A DNA stretch of 64,000 nt from Pseudarthrobacter raffinosi (GCF_023913735.1 NZ_JAMXBH010000002.1:186001-250000), one strand, 5' to 3'. Counted from the stretch's first letter, positions 25,960 through 37,524 are shown. A program made the numbers and translations. The notes: generated from the letters alone by a model not told the origin.

Positions 25960-26744
25960 CGCCGGTCCCGCCGGGCGTAGATTTCGACGGCGTCCCACAG
26001 GGTCCGCCGGTCGACGTCGGGCCACAGCGTGTCCATAAAGACGAACTCGGCATACGCGGACTGCCAGAGTAGGAAATTGGAGAGCCGCTGCTCCCCGGAG
26101 CTCCGCAGGAACAGGTCCACGTCCGGCAGGTCCGGTTCGTCCAGGTACTTCTGGATGGTTTTCTCGGTGATGGCCCCGGGTTTGAGCCGGCCTGCGGCAA
26201 CCTCGGCGGCGATAGCCGATACGGCGTCCGTGATTTCCGCCCGGCCGCCGTAATTAACACACATGTTCAACGTGCACGTGCTGTTGCCCGCGGTAAATTC
26301 CTCGGCCTCTTCCAGTTCGCGGATCACCGAGCCCCACAGCCTGGGACGCCGGCCGGACCACCGCACGCGGACACCCCAGTCGTCCAGCTGGTTCCGCTGC
26401 CTTCGTAGCACGTCCTTGTTAAAACCCATCAGGAAGCGGACCTCTTCGGCTGACCGGCGCCAGTTTTCGGTGGAAAACGCATAGACGCTCACGTATTCGA
26501 TGCCTAGTTCGATAGCGCCCGCCATCACGTCCAGCAGGGCGGGCTCGCCGGCTTTGTGTCCCTCGATCCGCGGCAGGCCCCGCTGGTTGGCCCAACGGCC
26601 GTTGCCGTCCATCACAATGGCAACATGGCGGGGGATGAATTCTGCGGGGATCGCCGGGGCAACCGCGCCGGACGGGTGCGGATACGGTGCCACCACAGGG
26701 GTGGTCCGCTGCCGCGAAGGACTCTTCTTTTTTCCCAAGGCCAC
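25914..26744 (-). CDS. uppS: isoprenyl transferase (undecaprenyl diphosphate synthase type)
   Basis: Makes cis-polyprenyl diphosphate, the lipid carrier for cell-wall building blocks. The 276-residue protein has the FPP-binding motif [12 protein letters not shown] with Asp46, followed by GHKAG, and the [12 protein letters not shown] and AEFVF segments. GTG start at 26744, two bases after the recO stop, so recO and uppS form a coupled pair. The first 35 residues are a basic Pro-rich extension. Chain length of the product cannot be told. Confidence 0.95.
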   Translation of the reverse strand: MALGKKKSPSRQRTTPVVAPYPHPSGAVAPAIPAEFIPRHVAIVMDGNGRWANQRGLPRIEGHKAGEPALLDVMAGAIELGIEYVSVYAFSTENWRRSAEEVRFLMGFNKDVLRRQRNQLDDWGVRVRWSGRRPRLWGSVIRELEEAEEFTAGNSTCTLNMCVNYGGRAEITDAVSAIAAEVAAGRLKPGAITEKTIQKYLDEPDLPDVDLFLRSSGEQRLSNFLLWQSAYAEFVFMDTLWPDVDRRTLWDAVEIYARRDRRYGGAVDAAPGSAVP

Positions 26745-26746
26745 TG

Positions 26747-27499
26747 TCAGCCACGCTCCACATGTTTGAGGGATTTCAGGACACGTTCAAGGTGCCATTG
26801 CAGGTATACGGCCACCAGCCCCGCAGCTTCCCGTCGGTGCGGCACGTCCGAGCCATCCGCCGTCGTCCAGTCCCCGGTCAGCAGGGCAGCCAGGAGCACG
26901 ACGGTCTCTGCGGCCGGCGCAGGCGAACCGGGTGGCCTGCAGTCACCGCAGACCATACCGCCGAGCGGAGCCGAAAAGGCCGTATGCGGACCGGGCCGGC
27001 CGCAGCGGGCGCAGTCGGTAAAACTTGGAGCCCAGCCGCCGGTGGAAAGGGCACGCAGGAGATACGAATCCAGGATCAGTCCGGGCGCGTGCTCGGCCCG
27101 GGACAGCGAGGCCAGCGCCCCCACCAGGAGGTTGTACTGGGCGGTGCCGGCTTCGCCGTCGACGTCGGTGAGTTTTTCCGCAGTTTCGGTCATGGCTGCT
27201 GCAACGGTGTAGCGGCCATAGTCTGCGGCGATGTTGCTGCCGTATGCGCCCTTGGCAACAGCCTGCGTGACGATGTCCAGTGTCTTTCCGGAGACCAGCT
27301 GCAGGTCGGCAACCATAAACGGCTCCAGCCGCGCCCCAAACTTGCTGCTGGTCCGCCGCACACCCTTCGCGACGGCGCGGATCTGGCCGTGGTGCTTGGT
27401 CAGCAGCGTGATGATGCGGTCAGCCTCGCCCAGCTTGTGGGTACGGAGCACCACGGCGTCATCCCGGTAGGACCGGGCAGCAAAGGATTGTTGGACCAC
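26747..27499 (-). CDS. recO: DNA repair protein RecO
   Basis: Mediator of RecF-pathway recombination, loading RecA on SSB-coated DNA. The 250-residue protein has an N-terminal OB fold ([18 protein letters not shown]) and a CxxC...CxxC zinc site (CARCG and CGDCR). The GTG at 27499 begins the family-conserved [15 protein letters not shown]; an earlier possible start adds 12 residues of no conservation. Followed at once by uppS. Confidence 0.93.
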   Translation of the reverse strand: MVQQSFAARSYRDDAVVLRTHKLGEADRIITLLTKHHGQIRAVAKGVRRTSSKFGARLEPFMVADLQLVSGKTLDIVTQAVAKGAYGSNIAADYGRYTVAAAMTETAEKLTDVDGEAGTAQYNLLVGALASLSRAEHAPGLILDSYLLRALSTGGWAPSFTDCARCGRPGPHTAFSAPLGGMVCGDCRPPGSPAPAAETVVLLAALLTGDWTTADGSDVPHRREAAGLVAVYLQWHLERVLKSLKHVERG

Positions 27500-27543
27500 G
27501 GTTAATCTTCGCACTGAGTTCCGGAAAGCCGGCAATGCCGGTG

Positions 27544-27574
27544 CGTTGCGCGCCGGGAACCCCGGCGCGCAACG
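27544..27574. terminator. hairpin between leuA and recO
   Basis: A perfect 14-bp stem (CGTTGCGCGCCGGG and its complement) with an AAC loop right after the leuA stop. No T tract follows, so termination may be partial. Confidence 0.55.
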
Positions 27575-27583
27575 TGTTCCGAA

Positions 27584-29463
<1,880 letters not shown>

Positions 29464-29466
29464 TTG

Positions 29467-29472
29467 AGGGTA
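29467..29472 (-). promoter_or_regulatory. -10 box of the leuA leader
   Basis: TACCCT with six bases to GTG 29460. A 10-bp palindrome, GCACGCGTGC (29473-29482), lies directly upstream, between this and the divergent M13 peptidase promoter. Confidence 0.45.
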
Positions 29473-29483
29473 GCACGCGTGCG

Positions 29484-29489
29484 TAAGAT
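29484..29489 (+). promoter_or_regulatory. probable -10 box of the M13 peptidase gene
   Basis: TAAGAT; start expected near 29496, leaving a leader of about 80 nt that ends in GAAGGAG before the GTG. Confidence 0.4.
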
Positions 29490-29577
29490 GAGAGGGCACC
29501 ACCGTCCTTATCGTCCAACATGCAGACGCCGCGCCGGTGCCAGCGCCGGCCGCGGCACGTCACACGAAGGAGCATCT

Positions 29578-31530
29578 GTGCCCATCTCGGGGATCGATCT
29601 GTCCAACATTGACCACACCGTCAGGCCGCAGGATGACCTGTACCAGCACGTGAACGGGTCCTGGCTCAAGGCCACGGAAATTCCGGATGACCGGCCACTC
29701 GAGGGAACTTTCACCGCGCTGCGCGACGGAGCGGAGATCGCGGTCCGGGACATCATCGAGGAAGCAGCTGCCAAGGGTGAAGCCGCCAGCGGGATAGAAC
29801 GGAAAGTGGGCGAGCTCTACAACAGCTTCATGGACGAAGCCACAGTGGAGGCCAAAGGCATGGAGCCCATCCGCGGGCGGCTTGCCGAGGTATTTGCCAC
29901 CAGCACGGTTGCTGATCTCGTGGCCCTGGCCGGGCGGCTGTTCCGGTCAGATGTGTCCGGCCTCTTCTATATCTACCCGGCTCCGGACGCTGGCAACCCG
30001 GACCGCATCCTGCTCTACACCGGCCAGGGCGGCCTGGGACTGCCGGACGAGTCCTACTACCGGGAAGAGAAGTTCGCCCCCATGGTCAAGGCCTATGGCG
30101 AGCATGTCAGGACCATGTTCAGTCTGGCCGGAGTGGCCGATCCGGAGCCTGCGGCCGCACGCGTCGTTGCCCTCGAAACCAGCCTCGCATCCCACCACTG
30201 GGACAACGTCACGCTGCGCGACCCGCAGAAGACCTATAACCTCAAGTCCGCTGAGGAAGCGGCCACCCTGTTCCCGCTCCTTAACACCTGGTTCGAAGCT
30301 GCCGGGATCGACGCCGACAAGCGCAACGAGATCGTAGTAAGCACACCGGACTTCTTCAGCGGGGCCGCCGGCCTGCTGGAGTCCGAACCGCTCTCCGTGT
30401 GGCAGGAGTGGCTGGCCCTGCGGGTCGTCAACGGCGCCGCGCCGTACCTGTCCTCCGAGTTCGTGGATGCCAATTTTGCCTTCTACGGTACAACCATCAG
30501 CGGCACGCCCCGGAACAAGGACCGCTGGAAGCGGGCCGTCGCCGTCGTCGAAGCTGCACTCGGTGAGGCCGTTGGGCAGATCTACGTCTCGAAGCACTTC
30601 CCCGAAACCCACAAGGCCCGCATGCAGACCCTGGTGGCCAACCTGATCGAGGCCTACCGGCAGTCCATCACCGGTCTTGCCTGGATGGGTGAGGAAACAA
30701 AGGCCGAGGCGCTGCGGAAACTGGAGGCCTTCCGCGCCAAGATCGGCTACCCCGACAAGTGGATCGATTACTCAGCTGTGGAAATCGACCCGCTGGACCT
30801 TCTGGGGAACGTTGAGCGGGCCCACAATGCCGACGTCGACCGCCATCTGGATGAGGTGGGCAAACCGGTGGACCTTAACAAGTGGCTCATGACACCGCAG
30901 ACGGTCAACGCGTACTACCACCCGATGCTCAACGAGATCGTCTTCCCTGCCGCTATCCTGCAGCCACCGTTCTTCACAGCCGACGCCGACGACGCCGTTA
31001 ATTACGGTGGCATTGGAGCGGTGATCGGCCACGAGATCGGCCACGGTTTTGATGACCAGGGGTCGCAGTTCGACGGCGGCGGCACGCTGCGGAACTGGTG
31101 GACCGAGGATGACCGGACGGCCTTTGAGAAGCTCACAGCCAAGCTGGTGGCACAGTACGACGAGTTGTCCCCGTATGCGGCGCCGGGGCACAACGTCAAC
31201 GGCAAGCTGACGCTCGGGGAGAACATCGGCGACCTTGGTGGCCTGACCATCGCCTACAAGGCTTACCTGCTCAGCCTTGACGGCAAGGAACCGGAAGTTC
31301 TGGACGGACTGACGGGGCAGCAGCGGTTCTTCGCGTCCTGGGCAGCCGGCTGGCGGCAGGTGATCCGGTCCGAAGAGGCCATCAGGAGGCTCGCCACGGA
31401 TCCCCACTCCCCCAACGAGTTCAGGACCAACGCCATCGCCAAGAACCTGGACGCCTTCCATGAGGCCTTTAGCGTGACCGACCAGGATGGCATGTGGATG
31501 CCGCAGGACGCTCGCGTCAGCATCTGGTAA
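29578..31530 (+). CDS. M13 family zinc metallopeptidase (neprilysin/PepO-like)
   Basis: A 650-residue peptidase. Zinc ligands are His485 and His489 in HEIGH and Glu548 in ENIGDLGG; NAYYHP and RVNGPLRN-type segments also fit. There is no signal peptide, so it is probably a cytoplasmic oligopeptidase like PepO. The GTG at 29578 has GAAGGAG seven bases upstream; the open frame before it runs into the leader of leuA. A long perfect hairpin follows. Confidence 0.92.
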   Translation: MPISGIDLSNIDHTVRPQDDLYQHVNGSWLKATEIPDDRPLEGTFTALRDGAEIAVRDIIEEAAAKGEAASGIERKVGELYNSFMDEATVEAKGMEPIRGRLAEVFATSTVADLVALAGRLFRSDVSGLFYIYPAPDAGNPDRILLYTGQGGLGLPDESYYREEKFAPMVKAYGEHVRTMFSLAGVADPEPAAARVVALETSLASHHWDNVTLRDPQKTYNLKSAEEAATLFPLLNTWFEAAGIDADKRNEIVVSTPDFFSGAAGLLESEPLSVWQEWLALRVVNGAAPYLSSEFVDANFAFYGTTISGTPRNKDRWKRAVAVVEAALGEAVGQIYVSKHFPETHKARMQTLVANLIEAYRQSITGLAWMGEETKAEALRKLEAFRAKIGYPDKWIDYSAVEIDPLDLLGNVERAHNADVDRHLDEVGKPVDLNKWLMTPQTVNAYYHPMLNEIVFPAAILQPPFFTADADDAVNYGGIGAVIGHEIGHGFDDQGSQFDGGGTLRNWWTEDDRTAFEKLTAKLVAQYDELSPYAAPGHNVNGKLTLGENIGDLGGLTIAYKAYLLSLDGKEPEVLDGLTGQQRFFASWAAGWRQVIRSEEAIRRLATDPHSPNEFRTNAIAKNLDAFHEAFSVTDQDGMWMPQDARVSIW

Positions 31531-31541
31531 TCACTCTCCAG

Positions 31542-31585
31542 GACACACAAGAGGTGGGGCCGTCTGGCCCCGCCTCTTGTGTGTC
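31542..31585. terminator. long bidirectional terminator after the M13 peptidase
   Basis: A 20-bp stem beginning GACACACAAGAGG with a GTCT loop and a single G-T wobble; it sits between convergent genes. Confidence 0.8.
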
Positions 31586-31587
31586 TA

Positions 31588-31627
31588 CTGAGGTGCTGTC
31601 TTCTGAGGTGCTGTCTTCTGTGGTGCG
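31588..31627. repeat. 15-bp tandem repeat downstream of the LCP gene
   Basis: CTGAGGTGCTGTCTT at 31588-31602 repeats exactly at 31603-31617, and a third, diverged copy begins at 31618 (CTGTGGTGCGG). It lies between the terminator and the LCP stop codon. Confidence 0.7.
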
Positions 31628-31631
31628 GCCG

Positions 31632-33206
31632 TCAGTCCTGGACGATCAGCACAGGGTTGGCCTGCTGGCACACGGTATCGCCGGCTGTCTGGTTGACGAT
31701 GTCCTCGGGCAGGGCGCCACCAGCACCGGCTCCGTAGGTTGCCCCGGTGGTGAAGTCAGTTCCAAGGTAGACCTGGACTCCCGCGACGCGAGGTGCCAAC
31801 TGGACCTGCGCGGCCGGGATCCCCAGCATCGCAGCCACGTCAGCTGCGACGTCGGCGAATTCCGTACCGTAGTAGACAACGCTCTGCGCCACCGCCGTGG
31901 CTTCAAACGGCCCGGATTGGGTGAAGCCGCCGGTGATCAACGCCTGCACGATTTCCTGGGCGCGTCCCGGGACGCCGCTGCCGTTGGCCACGGTGACTGG
32001 TTGCAGCGCCTTGTCATACGGCGGCACCGCCGGGGCTGTTTCTGTTGGGGTGGTTGTTGTTTCCGTCGGCGCCGGGGACGGCGTTGTGGGTGCTGTCGGA
32101 TCCGTGAGGTCCACGTCCTCGCGGAGGGCCGCAAAGAGCTGGGACCCTGCGGGCTCGGCAATCTGCAGGCGGTTGATGTCCGTGACTGCCGGCGTGGTGG
32201 GCACGGCCACAAACGCCACCTTGCTGATATCGATGTCCTTGAGCCGGCTACCGATACTCACGAGCGACGGCACGGAGGCCAGCCCCTCATCCACCGTGAG
32301 GTTCTTGGTCACAACATCGGCAATGGTCAGCATCTTAGAGGGGTCAGACAGTGTGCCGTCGTCCTTGATCTTGCGCGTGAGGGAGGAAAGGAATCCCTGC
32401 TGTGCCCTGATCCGGCCCAGGTCGCCGCCGTCAGCAAAGGCATGACGGGTCCGCAGGAAGGCAAGAGCCATTTCGCCCTGAACGGCGGACGTGCCCTTCG
32501 GCAGGCGCAGCCGGGAGTCAGGATCATAGACCGCGTCACTGATGCACACGTCAACGCCGCCCACCGTGTTGGAGAGTTCCTTCACTGCGGTGAAGTCCGC
32601 CATCATAAAGTGATCGATCTCCATGCCAGTCAGCTTGTTGACGGTGTCTACGGCGCAGCCGATGCCGGCTTCATTCATGGCCTCGTTGATCATGACACCG
32701 CTGCGGGCAGGATACGTCCGCTTGGTCTTCTGGTCGGTGCACTCCGGAATATCGACCAGCAGGTCCCGGGGGAAGCTGATGACGCTGACGCGCTTGTTGT
32801 CGGCCGATACGTCCATCAGCATCATGACGTCGGATTTGCCGTAACCTGTTGAGTCCTCCACGGCGCCGTACTCCGCGTTTGCGCCGTCCCTGGTATCAGA
32901 GCCAAGGATCAGGATCTGCATCCGGCCCGATTTGTCGTCCGATGGGTTCGCCGCGCCACCGGCGTTCAGCGGTGCCGTGGTGATGTTCGACTGAAACCGC
33001 AAATACCAGTAGCCTGCGTAGCCAAGACCGCCGGCAACCAGGATGGTGACCACCGCAGTGGTCACCTTCAGCCAGGCCGGCATCCGGCTCCGGGATCCGA
33101 GATGCCGGGCAACGCCGACGGCGGTGGCATCAGCGTGGCGGGACACCGGACCGGTCCCGGCTGACGCGTCAGCTCCGTACTCGCGATTGTCGCGGCCTCG
33201 CCCCAT
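31632..33206 (-). CDS. LytR-CpsA-Psr (LCP) family cell-wall ligase with LytR_C domain
   Basis: A 524-residue membrane protein: a cytoplasmic basic start, one helix (about 45-68), an extracytoplasmic LCP domain (ILILGSDTR, SDVMMLMDV, SVISFPRDLLVDIP, INEAMNEAG, FLRTRHAF) and, after a Thr/Pro-rich linker near 375-400, a LytR_C domain. LCP enzymes attach teichoic acids or other glycopolymers to peptidoglycan. The conserved arginines in SFPRD and RTRH are present. A TAAAAT box and a short palindrome lie upstream. Confidence 0.92.
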   Translation of the reverse strand: MGRGRDNREYGADASAGTGPVSRHADATAVGVARHLGSRSRMPAWLKVTTAVVTILVAGGLGYAGYWYLRFQSNITTAPLNAGGAANPSDDKSGRMQILILGSDTRDGANAEYGAVEDSTGYGKSDVMMLMDVSADNKRVSVISFPRDLLVDIPECTDQKTKRTYPARSGVMINEAMNEAGIGCAVDTVNKLTGMEIDHFMMADFTAVKELSNTVGGVDVCISDAVYDPDSRLRLPKGTSAVQGEMALAFLRTRHAFADGGDLGRIRAQQGFLSSLTRKIKDDGTLSDPSKMLTIADVVTKNLTVDEGLASVPSLVSIGSRLKDIDISKVAFVAVPTTPAVTDINRLQIAEPAGSQLFAALREDVDLTDPTAPTTPSPAPTETTTTPTETAPAVPPYDKALQPVTVANGSGVPGRAQEIVQALITGGFTQSGPFEATAVAQSVVYYGTEFADVAADVAAMLGIPAAQVQLAPRVAGVQVYLGTDFTTGATYGAGAGGALPEDIVNQTAGDTVCQQANPVLIVQD

Positions 33207-33244
33207 GTGTGGTGTACCTTCCTCGAAAAAATTGAATCCGGCCT

Positions 33245-33265
33245 ATTTTAGTTGCCCAGTCTGGG
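33245..33265 (-). promoter_or_regulatory. promoter of the LCP gene with a flanking palindrome
   Basis: TAAAAT (33250-33245) is a near-consensus -10; CCCAGTCTGGG (33255-33265) lies in the -10/-35 spacer and could bind a regulator. Confidence 0.4.
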
Positions 33266-33306
33266 AACTTCCCGACGACCGGCCGGGTAAAGCGAAAGGG
33301 GCAGCG

Positions 33307-34281
33307 TCAGAAGCCGAGCTTGACCAGCTGCTTCGGGTCGCGCTGCCAGTCCTTGGCCACCTTCACATGCAGGTCAAGGTAGATGCGGGCACCGAGCAGC
33401 GCCTCGATCCCCTTGCGTGCGTTGGTGCCGACTTCCCGGAGCCGTGCACCGCCCTTGCCGATGATGATGGCCTTCTGGGACGAACGTTCCACATAGAGAT
33501 TAACCCGGACGTCGAGGAAGGGCCTGTCTTCGGGCCGGCCCTCACGCGGAACAATCTCATCGACGACGACGGCCAGGGAGTGGGGCAGTTCGTCGCGGAC
33601 GCCTTCGAGGGCAGCTTCCCGGATGAGCTCGGCGATCATCACGGCTTCGGGCTCGTCCGTCAGGTGACCGTCCGGATAAAGGGGCGGCGACGCCGGCATG
33701 TGGCTGATCAGGACGTCTGCGAGGGTGTCCACCTGGAAGCCGTCGGTGGCGGAGACCGGGACGATGTCCTTCCAGCCGTCCTCGCCGATGACATCCCGGC
33801 CCAGTGCTGCGACGGCGAGCAACTGCTCGGTGAGCGCCTGCCGGTCCACTGTGTCCGCCTTGGTGACGATCGCGATGACCGGCTTGTTGCCGATGGCGGC
33901 GAGCTGGGCGGCGATGTACTTGTCGCCCGGGCCGATTTTCTCGTTGGCGGGCAGGCAGAAGCCGATCGCGTCGACCTCGGCGAGGGTGTCGGCGACGAGT
34001 TCGTTCAGCCGCTTTCCCAGCAGCGTGCGGGGGCGGTGCAGGCCCGGGGTATCCACCAGGATCAGCTGGGCGTCATCGCGGTGCACGATCCCCCGGATGG
34101 TGTGGCGCGTGGTCTGCGGCTTTGCGGAGGTGATCGCCACCTTCTGGCCCACCAGTGCGTTCGTCAGGGTTGATTTTCCTGCGTTAGGCCGCCCCACGAG
34201 GACCGCAAAGCCTGCCCTGTAGCCGCCGAAGTCTTTTGCGGCCGAATCCGGGTTGGCCGGACGATTACTTTTCTTGCTCAC
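33307..34281 (-). CDS. era: GTPase Era
   Basis: Binds the 3 prime end of 16S rRNA and supports 30S assembly. The 324-residue protein has a P-loop GRPNAGKST (30-38), DTPGLH, TKAD and a C-terminal KH domain with IIGKGGARLREVG. The GTG at 34281 has AGGGAG upstream and overlaps the end of the CBS-protein gene by 17 bp. It ends the phoH-ybeY-CBS-era run, a conserved order. Confidence 0.96.
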   Translation of the reverse strand: MSKKSNRPANPDSAAKDFGGYRAGFAVLVGRPNAGKSTLTNALVGQKVAITSAKPQTTRHTIRGIVHRDDAQLILVDTPGLHRPRTLLGKRLNELVADTLAEVDAIGFCLPANEKIGPGDKYIAAQLAAIGNKPVIAIVTKADTVDRQALTEQLLAVAALGRDVIGEDGWKDIVPVSATDGFQVDTLADVLISHMPASPPLYPDGHLTDEPEAVMIAELIREAALEGVRDELPHSLAVVVDEIVPREGRPEDRPFLDVRVNLYVERSSQKAIIIGKGGARLREVGTNARKGIEALLGARIYLDLHVKVAKDWQRDPKQLVKLGF

Positions 34282-35596
34282 GTGGAACTCCCTGCTGGGT
34301 TGCTTTCGCCTCTTCGAGGAGGTCTTCAAGGTCAGTGTCTGCTTTTGGTACTGCCGAGGCAATGATGTGGCTGACGCGGTTGCGGCGGCCCTCGAGCCGT
34401 TCGGCGAGCAGCGAGATGCCGCCCACCACCACGCGGCTGCCCACAATGGGAACGCGGCCCAGGGCCTTGGCCAGCAGCCCGCCCACGGTGTCAACCTCGT
34501 CGTCGTCGAGCTCTATGTCGAACAGTTCGCCGAGGTCGTCGATGCTCATCCGGGCGCTCACCCGGTAGGAACCGCCGCCCAGGGCCACGGCCTCGGCGCT
34601 TTCGGTGTCATACTCGTCCACGATTTCGCCGACAATTTCCTCGATGAGGTCCTCCAGGGTGACAAGGCCGGCCGTGCCGCCGTATTCGTCGATCACGATG
34701 GCAACGTGTGTTGACTCCTTCTGCAGTTCCCGCAGCAGATCGCTCACCGGCTTCGACTCCGGGACATACCGGACCTCGCGGGCCAGGGCTTCGACCGGGG
34801 GCTGTTCGTCGTCGGGTCCGAGCTCATGGAGCGTCGCCGCAACGTCCTTGAGGTAGACGATTCCGAGGATCTGGTCCGTGTTGTCGCGGATAACGGGGAT
34901 CCGCGAATAGCCCGACCGCAGGAACATTGACATGGCCCGCCTGAGGCTGGAGCCGGCGTCGATGCTGAGGATATCCGTCCGGGGCACCATCACGGCGCGC
35001 ACCAGGGTGTCGCCGAAGTCAAAGACTGATTGGATCATTTCAGCTTCGGTGTCTTCGATCATGTCCGATTCGGATGCGCGGTCCACAAGTTCGCGGAATT
35101 CCTGTTCGCTGAAGAACGCGTCATCACCCGCCGGAGCGCCGGGAGCGGCGGCACTGCCCAGCGCCACGAGCCACCCCGGGATGGGTCCGAGGACCCACGT
35201 CAGGTACCTGATCAGCGGTGCTGTGGAGCGGACGACTGCGGCCGAATGGAGCCTGCCGAGCTGCCGTGGGGAAACGCCGACGATGACGAAGCCGAGCAGG
35301 GCCATGATTCCGGTGGCGGCCAGCCCGGCCAGCCAGACGTTGTCCAGCAGGCTGTGGAGCAGGACGGCCACCGCTACGGCTGAAGCCATCTCGAACCAGA
35401 CCCGCCAGAACCGCAAGGCCCGGATGTGCGCCACCGGCTGGGCTAGGATGCGCTTCATGGCGTTTCCGCGGCTTTTCAGCAGGGCGTCTTCGGCGTCATG
35501 CCGGGAAAGGAACGTGAACGCGGCCTCGGCTGCGGTCAAGAGTGCAGCGGTACCGAGGAACGCCAGGGCCATGCCGACAAGGAGCAGGGGCGTCAC
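34265..35596 (-). CDS. hemolysin C/CorC family CBS-domain membrane protein
   Basis: A 443-residue protein: an N-terminal DUF21 membrane domain with four hydrophobic segments (about 4-25, 60-80, 85-105, 130-150), a pair of CBS domains (MVPRTDI...YSRIPVIRDN; IVIDEYGGTAGLVTLEDLIEEIVGEI) and a C-terminal CorC_HlyC domain. Relatives take part in magnesium or cobalt homeostasis; the hemolysin name is historical. It overlaps ybeY by 4 bp and era by 17 bp. Confidence 0.92.
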   Translation of the reverse strand: MTPLLLVGMALAFLGTAALLTAAEAAFTFLSRHDAEDALLKSRGNAMKRILAQPVAHIRALRFWRVWFEMASAVAVAVLLHSLLDNVWLAGLAATGIMALLGFVIVGVSPRQLGRLHSAAVVRSTAPLIRYLTWVLGPIPGWLVALGSAAAPGAPAGDDAFFSEQEFRELVDRASESDMIEDTEAEMIQSVFDFGDTLVRAVMVPRTDILSIDAGSSLRRAMSMFLRSGYSRIPVIRDNTDQILGIVYLKDVAATLHELGPDDEQPPVEALAREVRYVPESKPVSDLLRELQKESTHVAIVIDEYGGTAGLVTLEDLIEEIVGEIVDEYDTESAEAVALGGGSYRVSARMSIDDLGELFDIELDDDEVDTVGGLLAKALGRVPIVGSRVVVGGISLLAERLEGRRNRVSHIIASAVPKADTDLEDLLEEAKATQQGVPREQEK

Positions 35597-36066
35597 TGCG
35601 TGGTCTCGGCAGGTGCTTCTTTGCCGGTGAAGCCGGAAAGCAGCTGGCGCTGGAGGCCGAACATTTCTTCCTTTTCCTCGGGCTCTGCATGGTCATAGCC
35701 GAGCAGGTGGAGGATCCCGTGCGTAGTCAGGAGCAACATTTCATCCTGCAGGGAGTGCCCTGCGTTGACGGCCTGAACCTGCGCGACCTGGGGGCACACG
35801 GCAATGTCACCCAGCATCCCTTGCGGGGTGGGCCGGTCCGGTGTACCGGGGGTCAGTTCGTCCATGGGGACCGAGAGCACGTCTGTGGATCCCGGCTCGT
35901 CCATAAGCTCGATGTGGAGCTTTTCCATGGCTGGTTCATCCACCAGGAGGATGGAGAGTTCAGCCTGCGGGTGGATATACAGCTGTTCGAAAACGTACCG
36001 GGACAGTGACACAAGCTCCGCTTCATCAACCTGGATGCCGGACTCGTTGTTGACCTCAATGCTCAC
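35593..36066 (-). CDS. ybeY: endoribonuclease YbeY (rRNA maturation)
   Basis: A 157-residue metal-dependent RNase for 16S rRNA 3 prime processing and ribosome quality control. The zinc motif HGILHLLGYDH is complete. It overlaps phoH and the CBS-protein gene by 4 bp each, the standard conserved neighbourhood. Confidence 0.95.
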   Translation of the reverse strand: MSIEVNNESGIQVDEAELVSLSRYVFEQLYIHPQAELSILLVDEPAMEKLHIELMDEPGSTDVLSVPMDELTPGTPDRPTPQGMLGDIAVCPQVAQVQAVNAGHSLQDEMLLLTTHGILHLLGYDHAEPEEKEEMFGLQRQLLSGFTGKEAPAETTQ

Positions 36067-37148
36067 GCGTTTTCCCCCCGCTTTTCCCGGCTCACCGAGT
36101 GTTTCACCTTGTTCCGCTGGAGATCGTCCCAGAGACTGTAGGCACGCACGATGTCACCCACAAGACGGTGGCGGACCACGTCAGTGGAGTCCAGGATGGT
36201 GAAGTTCACGTCCTCGATTCCCTGCAGGATCTCCTCCACGATCCGCAGACCTGAGCGTGTGTCGAAGGGAAGGTCCACCTGGGTGACGTCTCCGGTGACC
36301 ACCATTTTGGACCCGAAGCCCAAACGCGTAAGAAACATCTTCATCTGTGCCGGTGTGGTGTTCTGCGCTTCGTCCAGGATGATGAAGGCGTCGTTGAGCG
36401 TGCGCCCCCGCATGTAAGCCAGCGGCGCCACTTCGATGGTCCCGGCGGCCATCAGGCGCGGGATGGCCTCGGGGTCCATCATGTCGTGCAACGCGTCGTA
36501 CAGCGGGCGCAGGTAGGGATCGATCTTGTCGCTCAGGGTGCCCGGCAGGAATCCCAGCCGTTCGCCGGCCTCGACGGCAGGCCTGGTCAGGATAATACGG
36601 CTGACTTCCTTCTGCTGCAGCGCCTGGACAGCCTTGGCCATCGCGAGGTACGTCTTGCCCGTACCTGCAGGGCCAATCCCGAAGATCACCGTGTTCGCGT
36701 CAATCGCGTCCACGTAGTTCTTCTGGTTCAGGGTCTTGGGCCGGATGGTCTTCCCCCGGCTGGAGAGGATGTCATGGGTGAGGACGTCCACAGGGTTCTG
36801 CAATGACTGGCTGCGGAGCAACGAGACGAGCTGCTGCAACACCGCGGGGCTGATGACTGTGCCACGGGCCACGAGACCGCGAACTTCATGCAGCAGCCGC
36901 ATGATGCGGGGAACTTCGTCGGCAGGGCCGCTCATGGACAGTTCGTTTCCACGGACGTGGAAGTTAACGGACGGGAACTGCTCTTCTATGTAACGCAAGG
37001 CCTCATCATGGCTGCCGAGCGATTGGACCATCTGATCGGAGTTGTCGAAGAGAACCACCTCCGTCCGAACACCGGGAAGTGAATGGGGGAATTCTCCGGC
37101 GGCGCGTTCAGTATTGAGCCGGCGCTTTCCGTTCGCTGATTCAGTCAT
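36063..37148 (-). CDS. phoH: PhoH-like ATPase (PhoH1 type)
   Basis: A 361-residue protein with an N-terminal KH-like half and a P-loop NTPase core: Walker A GPAGTGKT, Walker B FIILDEAQ, and a VTGDVTQVDL sensor. PhoH proteins are thought to act on RNA with YbeY. The ATG at 37148 was chosen; an earlier ATG at 37259 would add 37 Arg-rich residues and coincides with a TAAGAT box, so it is probably in the untranslated leader. Confidence 0.9.
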   Translation of the reverse strand: MTESANGKRRLNTERAAGEFPHSLPGVRTEVVLFDNSDQMVQSLGSHDEALRYIEEQFPSVNFHVRGNELSMSGPADEVPRIMRLLHEVRGLVARGTVISPAVLQQLVSLLRSQSLQNPVDVLTHDILSSRGKTIRPKTLNQKNYVDAIDANTVIFGIGPAGTGKTYLAMAKAVQALQQKEVSRIILTRPAVEAGERLGFLPGTLSDKIDPYLRPLYDALHDMMDPEAIPRLMAAGTIEVAPLAYMRGRTLNDAFIILDEAQNTTPAQMKMFLTRLGFGSKMVVTGDVTQVDLPFDTRSGLRIVEEILQGIEDVNFTILDSTDVVRHRLVGDIVRAYSLWDDLQRNKVKHSVSREKRGENA

Positions 37149-37524
37149 GGTGCTGGCCCGCAGGCCCGTGGTCTCCTCCAGTTCGAAACTTAAATGCCGC
37201 CGACTGCTGCGTGGACGGGGCTGTTGCCGAGCACGCCGGAGCCAGCGGAGTCCTTCCATCTTACGCCAGGCGGCGCCTCCCAGCAGCGCCCGGTGGTCTC
37301 CGGCAAGGGCTCCCGTCACCGGCCTACTGCGGGACGGTCGGCGTCATTAGGTATCAACTTCATATCGGGCTCATATCGTTCCCGTTGCAGTTGCGCCGCC
37401 CGCCCGTATTCGGTCCTTTTGGCGGGGCTGGCTATGCGATGCTGGAAATCAAGGCCGTCGGGGGGACCGGCTCCCGAGGCCCAGGCCTCACCATTTCACC
37501 GCCAGGAAGGACAGGGCCACGAGA
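37149..37524. other. divergent promoter region between phoH and the GerMN lipoprotein gene
   Basis: Contains TAAGAT at 37259-37264 on the minus strand (likely phoH -10) and, on the plus strand, a direct repeat of CATATCG (37370-37376 and 37381-37387 approximately) within an AT-richer patch. No gene is supported; short open frames here lack family-like sequence. Confidence 0.4.
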
